Source of the DNA: Acetobacter indonesiensis
Lineage (GTDB): Bacteria > Pseudomonadota > Alphaproteobacteria > Acetobacterales > Acetobacteraceae
Assembly: GCF_000963945.1 (NCBI RefSeq)
Contig: NZ_BAMW01000057.1
Coordinates: forward strand, 124,001 to 188,000
Length of the DNA: 64,000 bases
Reading direction: 5' to 3'
Shown: one piece after another, positions 1 to 9,545 of the stretch
Layout: every line of letters begins with the position of its first letter
Position numbering within the stretch: the stretch's first letter is position 1
Made by a program: the position numbers and the translations under genes
The notes under the pieces: model-generated
Databases searched by the model: none
What the model was told of the DNA's origin: nothing
What the model saw: only the letters and a program-made list of their open reading frames with translations

Positions 1-355
1 GGTACCCACCATTCCAAAAATGTACCCCATCTTTCCCACAGTGTGTACAGATTACAAAGTGTTGGAAAATCAGGTGTTTTTAGAGTTATCCAGAAAATAC
101 CCCAATAAGCCTGTGTACAACTCACCGGTTCATGACTCTTGAAGGTTGTGCACGGTACTCGGTACGGGCTTGTCATGATCGCCGTACAATCCACATGTAC
201 CCCGGTACTCAGGATAGTACTCACACCCCCTTTTTTGCTCAGTACCTGAAAAGGACTCGCTCACGTGTCAGATTTAGTACTTAAGCCGACTCCATTACAG
301 AACAGTGGTCACGAACTAGTACTAGCGAGTACTTCTGCTACCAGACGAATAGTAC
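1..355. other. Dense GTAC cluster, candidate origin-type region
   Basis: Fifteen GTAC tetranucleotides start at 2, 22, 45, 115, 155, 162, 184, 197, 205, 217, 242, 277, 319, 329 and 352. Chance predicts one or two in 355 bp. The cluster fills the non-coding stretch before maf and continues through the first 30 codons of maf, then stops. TTATCCAGA at 86-94 is one mismatch from the DnaA-box consensus TTATCCACA; weaker variants lie at 32-40 and 187-195. In Caulobacter and relatives maf lies close to oriC. A replication-origin or other methylation-sensitive control region is an inference; the site density is directly visible. Confidence 0.5.
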
Positions 356-897
356 TGACCAACGCAGGCCTGACGTTTTCTGCCGTTGCATCCATGGTGG
401 ATGAAGATGTTTTGAAAACTGCCGGAAAGAAAGAAGGATGGAGCCCATCGGCCACCGCCCTCCGTCTGGCAGAAGCAAAGGCATTGTCTGTTGAGCAGCC
501 CGACGCCTTTGTTATAGGCGCTGACCAGATGTTGTCCTGTCAGGGTGTGTTATATGACAAGCCTGCAGACATGACGGCTGCCCGGCATCAGCTTCAAACC
601 CTGCGTGGCCAGACGCATAGCCTGCATACTGCTGTGGTTGTCTGCCGGAACGGGGCGGTGCTCTGGCAGCATGTGTCTGAACCCAAGCTGACCATGCGCC
701 GCTTTTCAGATGCCTTTCTTGATGCCTATCTTCAGGAGGAAGGAGCACGCTGTCTGGCGTCGGTGGGGAGTTATCGTGTTGAAGGGCTAGGCCTGCATCT
801 GTTTGCCGCAATAGAGGGAGACCATACGGCTATTCTGGGTCTTCCGCTCTTACCATTGCTGACAAGTCTGCGCGAAATGGGCGTACTTATTTCCTGA
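265..897 (+). CDS. maf: Maf-like nucleoside triphosphate pyrophosphatase
   Basis: The 210-residue product has the Maf/YhdE fold signatures: an N-terminal LASTSATRR motif (canonical LASxSPxRR), the GADQ segment near residue 86 that supplies the catalytic acidic residue, and the later KP...TLRGQTH segment. Family members hydrolyse non-canonical or modified NTPs to NMP and are linked to cell-division control. The start is GTG at 265, with AAGGA at 251-255 in front. The first 30 codons use many codons that look rare here (TTA, GTA, CTA, AGA, CGA, ATA) and carry the tail of the GTAC cluster. In many alphaproteobacteria maf is followed by aroE-coaE-dnaQ; here a tRNA gene follows. Confidence 0.9.
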   Translation: MSDLVLKPTPLQNSGHELVLASTSATRRIVLTNAGLTFSAVASMVDEDVLKTAGKKEGWSPSATALRLAEAKALSVEQPDAFVIGADQMLSCQGVLYDKPADMTAARHQLQTLRGQTHSLHTAVVVCRNGAVLWQHVSEPKLTMRRFSDAFLDAYLQEEGARCLASVGSYRVEGLGLHLFAAIEGDHTAILGLPLLPLLTSLREMGVLIS

Positions 898-979
898 AAA
901 AGGGGCTTGCCACCCGCAAAAACGCCTTGTATTAGGCATGCACACGCACACCACCCCCAAATGGTGTGGGAGGAACAGT

Positions 980-1055
<76 letters not shown>

Positions 1056-1293
1056 GTTCTTTTTTCATCTTCAAAATGTCATTGTTATAAAGTTTAACCC
1101 GATGAGTGGTTTAGCTTTCTTGTTCTGTCTGCTGCGTTCCAGGCCTTAGGCACGGGAAGCAGGACAACAGGCCGAGCTTTTTTGTGTATTCTCCTCTCTC
1201 CTTGCTGGTCTGCGTTGTGTAGGCCCAATCTGTCTGGACAAACCAAGGCAGAACGACGCAAGAACGATTTCCTTCTTTTTTGGGTCCGACTTC

Positions 1294-2535
1294 ATGGCAC
1301 GCTCTTCCCCCCCCCAACTGCTGCCCGGCGGTAGCTTTGGCCCCTGGCTTATTGTGCTGCTGGGTCTGGTGTCGGCTATTGGGCCGGTGGCAACAGATAT
1401 GTATCTGCCCGCATTCCCTGAAGTGGAGCATGATCTGGCCGGGGGGCCGGGGTCTGCCCAGTTTACGCTGGCCGCCTGGTTTTTTGGATTAGCAATTGGT
1501 CAGTTTTCTCAGGGCCCACTTTCCGACCGTTTTGGCAGGCGCGCACCGTTGATAATCGGTCTGGCAGTCTTTGCGTTGGCTTCCGCCGGGTGTGCCATTG
1601 TGCAGGATTATCATCTGTTCTGTTTGTGCCGGTTTGTTTCTGCAGTTGGTGGGTCTGCCAGTGCGGTTATTCCCCGTGCCATTGTGCGTGACGTAGCGAC
1701 GGGCAAAAAAGGTGCCCGCATTATGTCCCAGCTGACGCTGGTTTTTGGCGTCATGCCTGTTCTGGCACCCAGCCTTGGCAGCATTGTGCTGAAATTCGGG
1801 AATTGGCGGTGGATCTTCTGGGTTGGCACAGTCTATGCACTGGCGGCCATTGTCGGTGTATTACTGACATTGCCTGATACGCTATCTGCTGAACGACGGA
1901 TTGCGTTTTCACCTGTCAGGATAGCCAGCCGTTATATCCTTATTCTGAAAGAGCCTGTTTTCCTTTCAAACGCCCTGTTGGCCACGTTTTCTACGTTCGT
2001 CATGTTTGCCTATCTGGGCAGTGCGCCGGTGTTGTTTGAACAGGTTCTCCATTTCTCTGCCGGGCAGTTTGGGGTGTTTTTTGGTGTTAACGCCGCGGCT
2101 TTCATTCTGGGTACCCAGATAAACGGGCGGCTGGTGCATCGTTTTGCCATGCCGGTTCTGCTGGAGGTAGCCCTTCTGTGGGCTTTGGTTATAGGTATGC
2201 TCTTCGTCGTATTGGCGCTGACAGGTGTTGCTGGCGAACATCATCCTATCCTGACCTGCGGTTTGATTACCTGCATTACCGGCGCACTGGGGTTCATTGG
2301 CCCCAACGCGACAGTCATGTCGTTTTATCATCATGGGCAACATGCCGGCAGCGCGTCTGCCATGTTGGGAACCATGCAGTTTAGTATCGGTTCACTCAGT
2401 AGTGTTTTGGTGGGATTGCTTCCCGGCGGTAGCGCTATTCCAACAGCCATTGGCATGATGACAGGAATTCTCGGCATGGCTATTGCCGACCTGATGCGGC
2501 GTCGTGCCCCAGCTATCGGTTCAGAGGATGACTGA
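1294..2535 (+). CDS. Bcr/CflA-family multidrug MFS transporter
   Basis: A 413-residue integral membrane protein with about 12 hydrophobic segments. The first helix ends in DMYLPAFPE, the signature of Bcr/CflA drug:proton antiporters, and GPLSDRFGRR is the MFS motif A between helices 2 and 3. The family exports compounds such as bicyclomycin, chloramphenicol or sulfonamides from the cytoplasm; the substrate cannot be read here. It starts at an ATG without a strong Shine-Dalgarno sequence. The amidohydrolase gene follows 31 bp downstream, so the two may be co-transcribed. The 238 bp between the tRNA and this gene show nothing I can name. Confidence 0.88.
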   Translation: MARSSPPQLLPGGSFGPWLIVLLGLVSAIGPVATDMYLPAFPEVEHDLAGGPGSAQFTLAAWFFGLAIGQFSQGPLSDRFGRRAPLIIGLAVFALASAGCAIVQDYHLFCLCRFVSAVGGSASAVIPRAIVRDVATGKKGARIMSQLTLVFGVMPVLAPSLGSIVLKFGNWRWIFWVGTVYALAAIVGVLLTLPDTLSAERRIAFSPVRIASRYILILKEPVFLSNALLATFSTFVMFAYLGSAPVLFEQVLHFSAGQFGVFFGVNAAAFILGTQINGRLVHRFAMPVLLEVALLWALVIGMLFVVLALTGVAGEHHPILTCGLITCITGALGFIGPNATVMSFYHHGQHAGSASAMLGTMQFSIGSLSSVLVGLLPGGSAIPTAIGMMTGILGMAIADLMRRRAPAIGSEDD

Positions 2536-2566
2536 ACCCGCCTGATTTGAAAGAGAAGGAACTGGC

Positions 2567-4015
2567 ATGATTGACCATCCCCCTGCCCCGAACAGTCTTG
2601 TTGCAGCCAGAAGCCGACGCAGGCGGGCGGGCTCTCTTTCCCTCTCCTTACTGGCCGGAGCCTGCGCTGCGATTGTCATGGCCCCACAGGGGAAAGCGGC
2701 ACCAACTTCCGTTCCTGTCTTGCTGGAGCATGTGCGTGTGTTTGATGGCACTGACGCACCGGAACAGGAGAATATGTCCGTTCTGGTTGAGGGGCAGACC
2801 ATTGCGGCCATTGGGCATAGTCGTACCTTGAAAGCACCCAAGGGGACCAAGCGGGTTAATCTTTCCGGCAAAACCCTTATCCCCGGTCTGATTTCCAACC
2901 ATAGCCATGTGGGTGTTGTTGCCGGGACAAGCGTGGGGTCTGAAAACTTTACGGCTCCGGTTATCAAGGCCGCGTTAGATCAGTATCAGCGCTATGGCGT
3001 CACCACTGTTACGGCTTTGGGTCTGACAAAGTCGCCTTTGTTTGATGATCTTCGCAAAGCGCAACATGCCAACACGGAGGGAGCAGACCTGTTTGGGGTA
3101 GACCAGGGAATTGGTGTGCCCGGCGGTATGCCGCCGGAGGGAATGGTCAAAGTTGGCAAGGACCAGATATTCCGCCCCTCCACCCCAGCCGAAGCCCGGC
3201 AGGCTGTTGATACGATGGTAAGCGAAGGCACGGATCTGGTTAAACTGTGGGTTGATGATTTCAAGAACGGTGTTCAGTCAGCCAAACCTCTGCCGGTTAT
3301 GAAACCGGAAGTGTGGCAGGCTGTCATGGCAGAAGCACATGCCAAAAATGTGCGCGTTGCTGTGCATATTCATGATCTGGCGTACGCCAAGAAGCTTGTT
3401 GCCGCTGGCGCGGATATTATTGCCCACGGCGTAAGAGACGAGCCCGTGGATGATGAACTGATCGGTCTGCTGAAAAGCCATAATGTCTGGTATGTGCCCA
3501 CCATCAGTCTGGACGAAGCCACATATCTTTTTGCTGAACAGCCAGACCTTCTGAATGACCCTGTGCTGAAAGCCGGATTAAGCGAAGATCTGACACGCCA
3601 GTTTTCGGATGCTGCATGGCGGGAAAAAACGGTCAAATCGCCTATGGATGCAGCGTCGCACAAAGCGGTGGCCATGAATCAGCAAAACCTGCTGGCTCTT
3701 TACAAGGCCGGTGTGAATATCGGGTTTGGCACAGATTCCGGCGCAGCCCCCGTGCGTATTCCCGGTTTTGCCGAACATAGGGAGCTTAGGCTGCTTGTTG
3801 ATGCAGGGCTGACACCTTTGCAGGCCCTCCGGCTGGCTACCAGTCAGGCCGCATCTTTGCTCAAGCTGTCAGACAGAGGCGTAATTGCACCGGGCAAGCG
3901 TGCTGATTTTGTTATTCTGGATGCCGACCCGGCACAGAACATTGCCGCGGTTGACCAGATTGCAGCCGTATGGCGCGGGGGTGTGCGGGCAACGGGGCCA
4001 TTGGTGCCCCGCTAA
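2567..4015 (+). CDS. Exported amidohydrolase (imidazolonepropionase-like)
   Basis: A 482-residue protein with an N-terminal signal peptide: basic ARSRRRRAG, then a hydrophobic stretch ending near MAPQGKAA. The mature part is a metal-dependent hydrolase of the amidohydrolase superfamily. It has the paired histidines in SNHSHVG at the end of strand 1, a probable metal-bridging lysine in DLVKLWVDD, further histidines in VAVHIHDL and IAHGV, and an Asp in FGTDSGA. The C-terminal PGKRADFVILD segment is typical. Relatives act on cyclic amides, prolidase-type peptides or organophosphates; the substrate is unknown. The sequence GAGAAGGAA precedes the ATG. A hairpin terminator follows. Confidence 0.85.
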   Translation: MIDHPPAPNSLVAARSRRRRAGSLSLSLLAGACAAIVMAPQGKAAPTSVPVLLEHVRVFDGTDAPEQENMSVLVEGQTIAAIGHSRTLKAPKGTKRVNLSGKTLIPGLISNHSHVGVVAGTSVGSENFTAPVIKAALDQYQRYGVTTVTALGLTKSPLFDDLRKAQHANTEGADLFGVDQGIGVPGGMPPEGMVKVGKDQIFRPSTPAEARQAVDTMVSEGTDLVKLWVDDFKNGVQSAKPLPVMKPEVWQAVMAEAHAKNVRVAVHIHDLAYAKKLVAAGADIIAHGVRDEPVDDELIGLLKSHNVWYVPTISLDEATYLFAEQPDLLNDPVLKAGLSEDLTRQFSDAAWREKTVKSPMDAASHKAVAMNQQNLLALYKAGVNIGFGTDSGAAPVRIPGFAEHRELRLLVDAGLTPLQALRLATSQAASLLKLSDRGVIAPGKRADFVILDADPAQNIAAVDQIAAVWRGGVRATGPLVPR

Positions 4016-4050
4016 CGGCACTTAACCATCGCCACGGTTTATGAAACAAA

Positions 4051-4078
4051 GCCTCTGCGTCAGCGCAGGGGCTTTTTT
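4051..4078. terminator. Intrinsic terminator between convergent genes
   Basis: GCCTCTGCG pairs with CGCAGGGGC across a short TCAG-containing loop, one G-T pair included, and a T run follows on the plus strand. It lies between the amidohydrolase and the convergent lipoprotein gene. Confidence 0.75.
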
Positions 4079-4508
4079 ATTGGGGCTTTTGCGGTTGCTG
4101 CTGCCCCGGCTTGCCATAAATGGCTTCGGTTTCTGGAATGATAGAATGGCCATCATCCGATTGAAGCGGCCCGTTGGTCGCGTTGGATGGAGTGAGCATC
4201 TCGTAACGGTCTTCGGGTTTTTGCGGCTTTTCTTCGGGCAGTTGGCCTGCGGTCCGGGCGCGGTCTTCGCGCTCTTCCTGTTCTTTGGCCCTGCGGGCTT
4301 CAGCCGGGGCGGCTTCAGGCATAAATCGGCCGGGGCGTTCATAGGGAAGGTCGATGTTATCGCCTTCAATCTCGCGGTGGCACCCCGTCAGAAACGGGGT
4401 TGAAAGCACCGCAAGGCCCAGCCCCAGCAGCATGCCGGGGGGGCGTTTTTTCTGGCTGACGGAAACGCCAGAAAACAGCAGAAAAGGACGGTTTGTCACG
4501 GAAGACAA
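4077..4508 (-). CDS. Putative lipoprotein, function unknown
   Basis: The 143-residue product has a hydrophobic stretch followed by the lipobox LTGC, with the lipidated Cys near residue 43. The rest is hydrophilic and low-complexity: charged Glu/Arg/Ala runs (EARRAKEQEEREDRAR) and a Gln/Pro-rich tail. The signal peptide is unusually long if translation begins at 4508; an internal start, for example the Met near residue 26, would give a normal one. I recognise no domain. It is the last gene of a minus-strand group with the Trm112-like, LON-domain and thioredoxin genes, 17 bp from its upstream neighbour. Confidence 0.6.
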   Translation of the reverse strand: MSSVTNRPFLLFSGVSVSQKKRPPGMLLGLGLAVLSTPFLTGCHREIEGDNIDLPYERPGRFMPEAAPAEARRAKEQEEREDRARTAGQLPEEKPQKPEDRYEMLTPSNATNGPLQSDDGHSIIPETEAIYGKPGQQQPQKPQ

Positions 4509-4525
4509 TAATCCTGCCGCAGGGT

Positions 4526-4720
4526 TTAGTCTTCCAGGTGACGTGCTTCTTCTGGCAGCATGACCGGAATGCCATCACGAATGGGGAAGGCAAGCTGGGC
4601 TTTCTGGCTGATCAGTTCGTTCGTGTCTGCATTATAGGTCAGCGGCCCTTTTGTAACGGGGCAGACCAGCAGGGAAAGCAGGCGTTGGTCAATCGGGGCG
4701 TGGGTGTGGGCACCAGACAT
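4526..4720 (-). CDS. Trm112/YcaR-family small protein
   Basis: The 64-residue product matches the UPF0434/YcaR family: a [11 protein letters not shown] segment, a middle acidic/asparagine part, and an [17 protein letters not shown] ending. Trm112-like proteins form a small zinc-ribbon-like fold and in other organisms activate methyltransferases; the bacterial partner is mostly undefined. Only one Cys of the usual zinc-binding pair is visible. It lies directly downstream of the LON-domain gene, an arrangement common in alphaproteobacteria. Confidence 0.82.
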   Translation of the reverse strand: MSGAHTHAPIDQRLLSLLVCPVTKGPLTYNADTNELISQKAQLAFPIRDGIPVMLPEEARHLED

Positions 4721-4743
4721 CAGGTCTCATCCATACAAAATCA

Positions 4744-5445
4744 TCACGAAGGCGGCCCGTCATCGTCAGGGCCAGCCAGATCAAGAAGCATCTGTAGCAC
4801 ACGCACGCGCTCGGTCAGTGTGCCAGCATCAAGCAATGCCTGTTTTTCAGCCGGAGGGAAAGGACAGATCATGGGAAGAGTGACCAGCAAGACGTCATCC
4901 CCCATCTGTTCAATGGCAGACCACCGTGCCCCCAACCCCCTTTGCTTGAAATAACGCCGCATGGAGCCGAGCAGCTTTTGCCGGTCAAAGGGAGCGGAGG
5001 GAACTTCGCTCAGGTCTCCCGCAAAGGAGGAGACATCAACTCTTGCCTGCCGATAGCCACGATGCAGGGCGGTTTCTCGCAAAAGCCGAAAGCGCGCAAT
5101 ACCGCTGAGGGTGATGGCATACGTGCCGTCAGACCGCTCGGTAAAAGACGTAATGCGGCCAATGGTGCCTATTGTGTAAAGCGGCGGCGCTTCACCCTCT
5201 TCCTCGTCTTCTTCCTTCCAGACAGGTTGGATCAACCCGATCAATCGGTGGGAGGCCAGAGCATCTTCCACCAGAGCAATATAGCGGGGTTCGAACACGT
5301 TAAGCGGCAGTTTTCCACGTGGGAGCAGCAGCACACCGCTGAGCGGAAAAAGGCCGATCTCGGCCGGAACATCCGCCAGCGTCAGGTCAGACAGCCGCGG
5401 GATAACCCGCGGAATGTCCTCATCATCAGGAAGGTAAGAAGCCAA
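4744..5445 (-). CDS. LON N-terminal-domain protein
   Basis: A 233-residue protein that consists of the LON substrate-binding (PUA-like) domain only. The LFPLSGVLLLPRGKLPLNVFEPRY region is diagnostic, and TIGTIGRITSF follows. No AAA+ or protease domain is present, so it is not the Lon protease. Stand-alone LON-domain proteins probably bind unfolded or specific client proteins. It lies 11 bp after the CnoX-like thioredoxin gene and before the Trm112-like gene; the conserved trio suggests a protein-quality role, which is inference. Confidence 0.88.
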   Translation of the reverse strand: MASYLPDDEDIPRVIPRLSDLTLADVPAEIGLFPLSGVLLLPRGKLPLNVFEPRYIALVEDALASHRLIGLIQPVWKEEDEEEGEAPPLYTIGTIGRITSFTERSDGTYAITLSGIARFRLLRETALHRGYRQARVDVSSFAGDLSEVPSAPFDRQKLLGSMRRYFKQRGLGARWSAIEQMGDDVLLVTLPMICPFPPAEKQALLDAGTLTERVRVLQMLLDLAGPDDDGPPS

Positions 5446-5456
5446 CGGTCCGCGTA

Positions 5457-6416
5457 TCAGGAAAACAGAAGGGAAGACAGCTTGCGGCGGGCCGCAAGAG
5501 TGGCAGGGTCATCATGGCCCCACGCTTCAAAAAAGCGCAGCAGTTGCAGGCGGGCTGCTCCTTCCTTCCAGTTGCGGTCGGCTTTGATAACGGCCAGCAG
5601 TTCATCAGCAGCCTCTTCACGCTTGCCAGCAGCATTCAGACCTGTTGCCAGTTCACAGCGCGCATCAAAATCGTTGGGGTTGGCGGCCAGACGGGCGTGA
5701 ACCTCCTCCATCTCCTGCGCGGCCTTGCGGCCTTCTTTTTTTAGTTCCAGCGCAGCGCGGGCACCGGCGACTTCTGGGGCGTCGGCAATTTTTTCTGGCA
5801 CATCAGCCAACGCAGCACTTGCCGCTTCTTCATCATCCAGTGCCAGCATGGCACGGATCAGCCCAGCCCATGCTTTGGGGTTTTCCGGTTCTTCTCCAAT
5901 AACGGCGGAATACAGTTCAGCAGCATGTTCGGGCTGGCTGGTTTCAAGCGCTACGTTTGCCTGTTCCAGCAGTTCCGTTGCGGGTAGCGTGCCCCCTCCG
6001 GCGGCTTTCAGCACGCCTTCAACAAATTTCTTGATCTCGCTTTCAGGCAATGCCCCTTGGAACAGATCCAGAATCTGTCCTTTCCAGAAGGCAGCCACCA
6101 GCGGAATGGACTGCAAAGGCAGGCCAACCTGTGCCAGCTGTGCTGTCAGGGCGCGGTTGGCTTCAATATCAATTTTAACCAGACGCAGACGGCCTTTGGC
6201 AGCCGTCACCACTTTTTCCAAAGCGGGGGCAAGCTGTTTGCACGGGCCACACCAGTCGGCCCAGAAATCGACCAGAACGGGAACAGACCGGCTGGCTTCA
6301 ATCACATCCTGCATGAAGGTCGCCTGGGAACCATCAGAGACAAGTGGCGCTGATGCCTGTGTGCCTACCAACTCATCCTGTGCGCCGGGGCGCGGCTGGC
6401 CGATAATATGGTCCAT
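5457..6416 (-). CDS. Thioredoxin-TPR co-chaperone (CnoX/YbbN-like)
   Basis: The 319-residue protein has a thioredoxin domain at about residues 30-135 with active site WCGPCK (Cys56, Cys59), followed by a TPR-like helical region to the C-terminus. This architecture is that of CnoX/YbbN, a holdase that protects and hands clients to chaperonin in the cytoplasm. E. coli CnoX lacks one active-site Cys, whereas this protein keeps both and could be redox-active. It heads the minus-strand group with the LON-domain and Trm112-like genes and is divergent from uvrA. Confidence 0.88.
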   Translation of the reverse strand: MDHIIGQPRPGAQDELVGTQASAPLVSDGSQATFMQDVIEASRSVPVLVDFWADWCGPCKQLAPALEKVVTAAKGRLRLVKIDIEANRALTAQLAQVGLPLQSIPLVAAFWKGQILDLFQGALPESEIKKFVEGVLKAAGGGTLPATELLEQANVALETSQPEHAAELYSAVIGEEPENPKAWAGLIRAMLALDDEEAASAALADVPEKIADAPEVAGARAALELKKEGRKAAQEMEEVHARLAANPNDFDARCELATGLNAAGKREEAADELLAVIKADRNWKEGAARLQLLRFFEAWGHDDPATLAARRKLSSLLFS

Positions 6417-6445
6417 CTGGTGTTATCCTTGCTCAAAACTGGGGT

Positions 6446-6472
6446 GAAGCCGGGTAAACCCGTCCCGGCTTC
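6446..6472. repeat. Perfect inverted repeat in trx-uvrA divergent region
   Basis: GAAGCCGGG at 6446-6454 is the exact reverse complement of CCCGGCTTC at 6464-6472, with a 9-nt spacer. It lies 30 bp before the thioredoxin start and has no T run, so it may be an operator or an RNA stem in that gene's leader. Confidence 0.45.
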
Positions 6473-6648
6473 TGCGGCATGCGCCACGCTTGTTGTTCTA
6501 GATGGTCAATCAATCGCGTTGGTGCAATGGGAATTCAGGCAATCCGTGCCCATATGGGCATATTAAGTGTGCTGGGCAGCATTCCCATACGGCATGGGTA
6601 AGGGCTACAACAGCAGCAGGACAAAACAGGAACGGCAGCGAACACCAG

Positions 6649-9543
6649 ATGGACAAGACCTCCCTCCCCGGTAATCAGACCATTCGCGTTCGTGGTGCGC
6701 GGGTGCATAACCTCAAGAACGTCGATATTGATATTCCGCGTGACCAACTGACTGTCATGACCGGGCTTTCAGGGTCGGGTAAGTCGTCTCTGGCGTTTGA
6801 TACCATCTATGCCGAAGGGCAACGCCGTTACGTGGAAAGTCTGTCCGCGTATGCCCGCCAGTTTCTGGAACTGATGGGCAAACCAGATGTGGATTCGATT
6901 GAAGGGTTGTCCCCCGCTATTTCGATCGAGCAAAAAACGACGTCTAAAAATCCACGGTCCACAGTCGGCACGGTTACGGAAATCTACGACTACATGCGTC
7001 TGCTCTGGGCGCGTGCGGGGGTCCCCTACTCGCCCGCAACGGGATTGCCGATTGAGGCACAGACTGTCAGCCAGATGGTTGACCGCGTTATGGCACTGCC
7101 GGAGGGCACACGCCTGCTGCTGCTTTCCCCTGTTATCCGAGACCGCAAGGGCGAATACCGGAAGGAACTGGCCGAGCTTCAGCGCAAAGGGTTCACGCGT
7201 GTGAAGGTGGACGGCACGTTATATGAAATTGCCGATGTTCCTGCCCTTAACCGTAAACTGCGGCATACGGTTGAAGTGGTCATTGACCGTATTGTTGTAA
7301 AGCCTGGCCTCGAAACCCGTCTGGCTGACAGCTTTGAAGCAGCATTAGAACTGTCAGATGGCATTGCCTACACGGAAGAAGTGCTGAAAGACAGTGATGC
7401 AACGCCTGAACGGCTGGTGTTTTCATCGCGTTTTTCATGCCCTGAAAGCGGCTTTACACTTGAGGAAATAGAACCGCGCCTGTTTTCCTTCAACGCACCA
7501 CAGGGAGCCTGTCCGTCCTGCGACGGGATTGGCACAGAGACATTTTTCAACCCGGTGCTTGTTGTTCCCAATTCTTCGCTTTCTTTGGCAAAAGGGGCTA
7601 TTGCGCCATGGAAAGATGCTAAATCGCCTTTGCTCGACCAGACGCTGAGCAGCCTGGCCGACCATTTTGGTGTCAGTATGGAAACACCCTGGAAAGACCT
7701 GCCCGAATCTGTTCAGAATGGTATTCTTGATGGCGTGATTGAAGATGTCACGTTCACGTACAAGGATGGTAAAAAAAGCTACAGTGTAAGCAAGCCGTTC
7801 GAAGGGGTTTTACGAAGCCTTTCCAGACGTCTGGCGAATACAGATAGTATGTGGGTACGTGAAGAACTGTCCCGCTATCAGTCAGAAAAACCATGCCATG
7901 TTTGCGATGGTGCACGCCTGCGGCCAGAAGCCCTGTGCGTCAAGGTTGCACAGAAAACAATTTCTGAAGCCAGTGATATGCCAATCGGGAAAGCGCTTGA
8001 TTGGTTTGATACGGTAATGCCGACACTCACACCGCAAAAAGCCGAGATTGCACGGCGTATTTTACGCGAAATTAGTGAACGTCTGAAGTTTTTGGATGAT
8101 GTTGGCCTTGATTATCTGACACTTTCCCGCAGTTCAGCCACGTTGTCTGGCGGTGAAAGCCAGCGTATTCGTCTGGCCAGTCAGATTGGGTCAGGTCTTA
8201 CGGGGGTTTTATATGTGCTGGATGAACCATCTATCGGTTTGCACCAGCGCGATAACGAACGGCTTCTTGGCACGCTTGATCGTTTGAAAAAGCTTGGAAA
8301 TACCCTGATTGTTGTCGAACATGATGAAGATGCAATCCGGAGTGCAGACTGGCTGATTGATATGGGGCCAGGTGCCGGTATCAATGGCGGAACAGTCATA
8401 GCGGCTGGCACACCCGAGGAAGTTGCAAAAGTGCCGGAAAGCCTGACCGGTGCTTATCTTTCAGGCCGGAAATCCATTCCTGTACCAGAGAACAGACGCG
8501 CTATTGATAAAAAGCGTATTCTGACGGTCGAAGGGGCCAGTGGTCATAATCTGAAAAACGTGACAGCACGGTTCCCGCTGGGGACATTTACGTGCGTGAC
8601 GGGTGTATCTGGCAGCGGAAAATCAACACTGGTTATTGATACACTGTATAAAACTCTGTCGCGTGAACTCATGGGGTCCTCAACGACGCCAGAACACTGC
8701 AAAGCGATAAAAGGGATAGAACTCCTCGATAAAATTATTGATATTGACCAGTCCCCCATTGGTCGTACGCCACGGTCAAACCCGGCAACATATACTGACC
8801 TGTTCACACCCATTCGGGACTGGTTTGCCGAACTGCCTGAAAGCAAGGCGCGTGGTTATAAACCGGGTCGTTTTTCTTTCAACGTAAAGGGTGGACGCTG
8901 TGAAGCATGTCAGGGTGATGGCGTGCTGAAAATCGAGATGCACTTTTTGCCAGATGTGTTCGTAACGTGTGATACCTGTAAAGGTACACGCTATAATCGC
9001 GAAACGCTTGATATCAAGTTCCGTGGTAAATCCATTGCGGATGTTCTGGCCATGAGTGTGGATGAGGCCGTTCCCTATTTTTCTGCACAGACCCGTATTC
9101 GCGACAGGTTGAGCATATTGCAGAAAGTGGGGCTTGGGTACGTGGCCCTCGGGCAACAGGCGACCACACTTTCAGGTGGTGAAGCCCAGCGCGTCAAACT
9201 GTCTAAAGAACTCGCCCGTCGTGCTACCGGGCGGACATTGTATATTCTTGATGAACCAACAACAGGGTTGCACACGGAAGATGTGCGTAAATTGCTGGAG
9301 GTGCTGCATGCGCTGGTTGACCAAGGCAATACTGTTGTCGTGATTGAACATAATCTGGAAGTCATCAAAACGGCTGACTGGATTGTGGATGTCGGGCCAG
9401 AAGGGGGAGATGGAGGGGGCCAGATTGTGGCCGAAGGTACACCTGAAGACATAGCGGCGTGCTCGCAAAGCCATACAGGACGGTTCCTGGCCCCTCTGCT
9501 TGTTCAAAAGACGCAGAAAAAAACACACAAAAAGAAAAAATAA
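6649..9543 (+). CDS. uvrA: Excinuclease ABC subunit A
   Basis: UvrA is the damage-sensing ATPase of nucleotide excision repair and acts as a dimer with UvrB. From the ATG at 6649 the protein has 964 residues, near the family norm. It shows the N-terminal Walker [10 protein letters not shown], the second Walker [10 protein letters not shown], two ABC signatures ([12 protein letters not shown] and [11 protein letters not shown]) and paired zinc modules ([20 protein letters not shown] with CDTCKG). The reading frame is open back to 6502, but the extra 49 residues are not UvrA-like, so I chose 6649. The C-terminus is a lysine-rich tail. The exported creatininase-like gene begins 2 nt after the stop. 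Confidence 0.96.
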   Translation: MDKTSLPGNQTIRVRGARVHNLKNVDIDIPRDQLTVMTGLSGSGKSSLAFDTIYAEGQRRYVESLSAYARQFLELMGKPDVDSIEGLSPAISIEQKTTSKNPRSTVGTVTEIYDYMRLLWARAGVPYSPATGLPIEAQTVSQMVDRVMALPEGTRLLLLSPVIRDRKGEYRKELAELQRKGFTRVKVDGTLYEIADVPALNRKLRHTVEVVIDRIVVKPGLETRLADSFEAALELSDGIAYTEEVLKDSDATPERLVFSSRFSCPESGFTLEEIEPRLFSFNAPQGACPSCDGIGTETFFNPVLVVPNSSLSLAKGAIAPWKDAKSPLLDQTLSSLADHFGVSMETPWKDLPESVQNGILDGVIEDVTFTYKDGKKSYSVSKPFEGVLRSLSRRLANTDSMWVREELSRYQSEKPCHVCDGARLRPEALCVKVAQKTISEASDMPIGKALDWFDTVMPTLTPQKAEIARRILREISERLKFLDDVGLDYLTLSRSSATLSGGESQRIRLASQIGSGLTGVLYVLDEPSIGLHQRDNERLLGTLDRLKKLGNTLIVVEHDEDAIRSADWLIDMGPGAGINGGTVIAAGTPEEVAKVPESLTGAYLSGRKSIPVPENRRAIDKKRILTVEGASGHNLKNVTARFPLGTFTCVTGVSGSGKSTLVIDTLYKTLSRELMGSSTTPEHCKAIKGIELLDKIIDIDQSPIGRTPRSNPATYTDLFTPIRDWFAELPESKARGYKPGRFSFNVKGGRCEACQGDGVLKIEMHFLPDVFVTCDTCKGTRYNRETLDIKFRGKSIADVLAMSVDEAVPYFSAQTRIRDRLSILQKVGLGYVALGQQATTLSGGEAQRVKLSKELARRATGRTLYILDEPTTGLHTEDVRKLLEVLHALVDQGNTVVVIEHNLEVIKTADWIVDVGPEGGDGGGQIVAEGTPEDIAACSQSHTGRFLAPLLVQKTQKKTHKKKK

Positions 9544-9545
9544 TC

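Noticed and set aside
1111-1431. Minus-strand frame before the exporter gene
   Set aside because: It overlaps the real plus-strand gene and has a low-complexity, shadow-like sequence.
6629-6645. GAAC direct repeat before uvrA, like the alphaproteobacterial LexA box
   Set aside because: The two GAAC blocks are separated by six bases, while the known motif requires seven, and they lie within about 20 bp of the start. Not called without further evidence.
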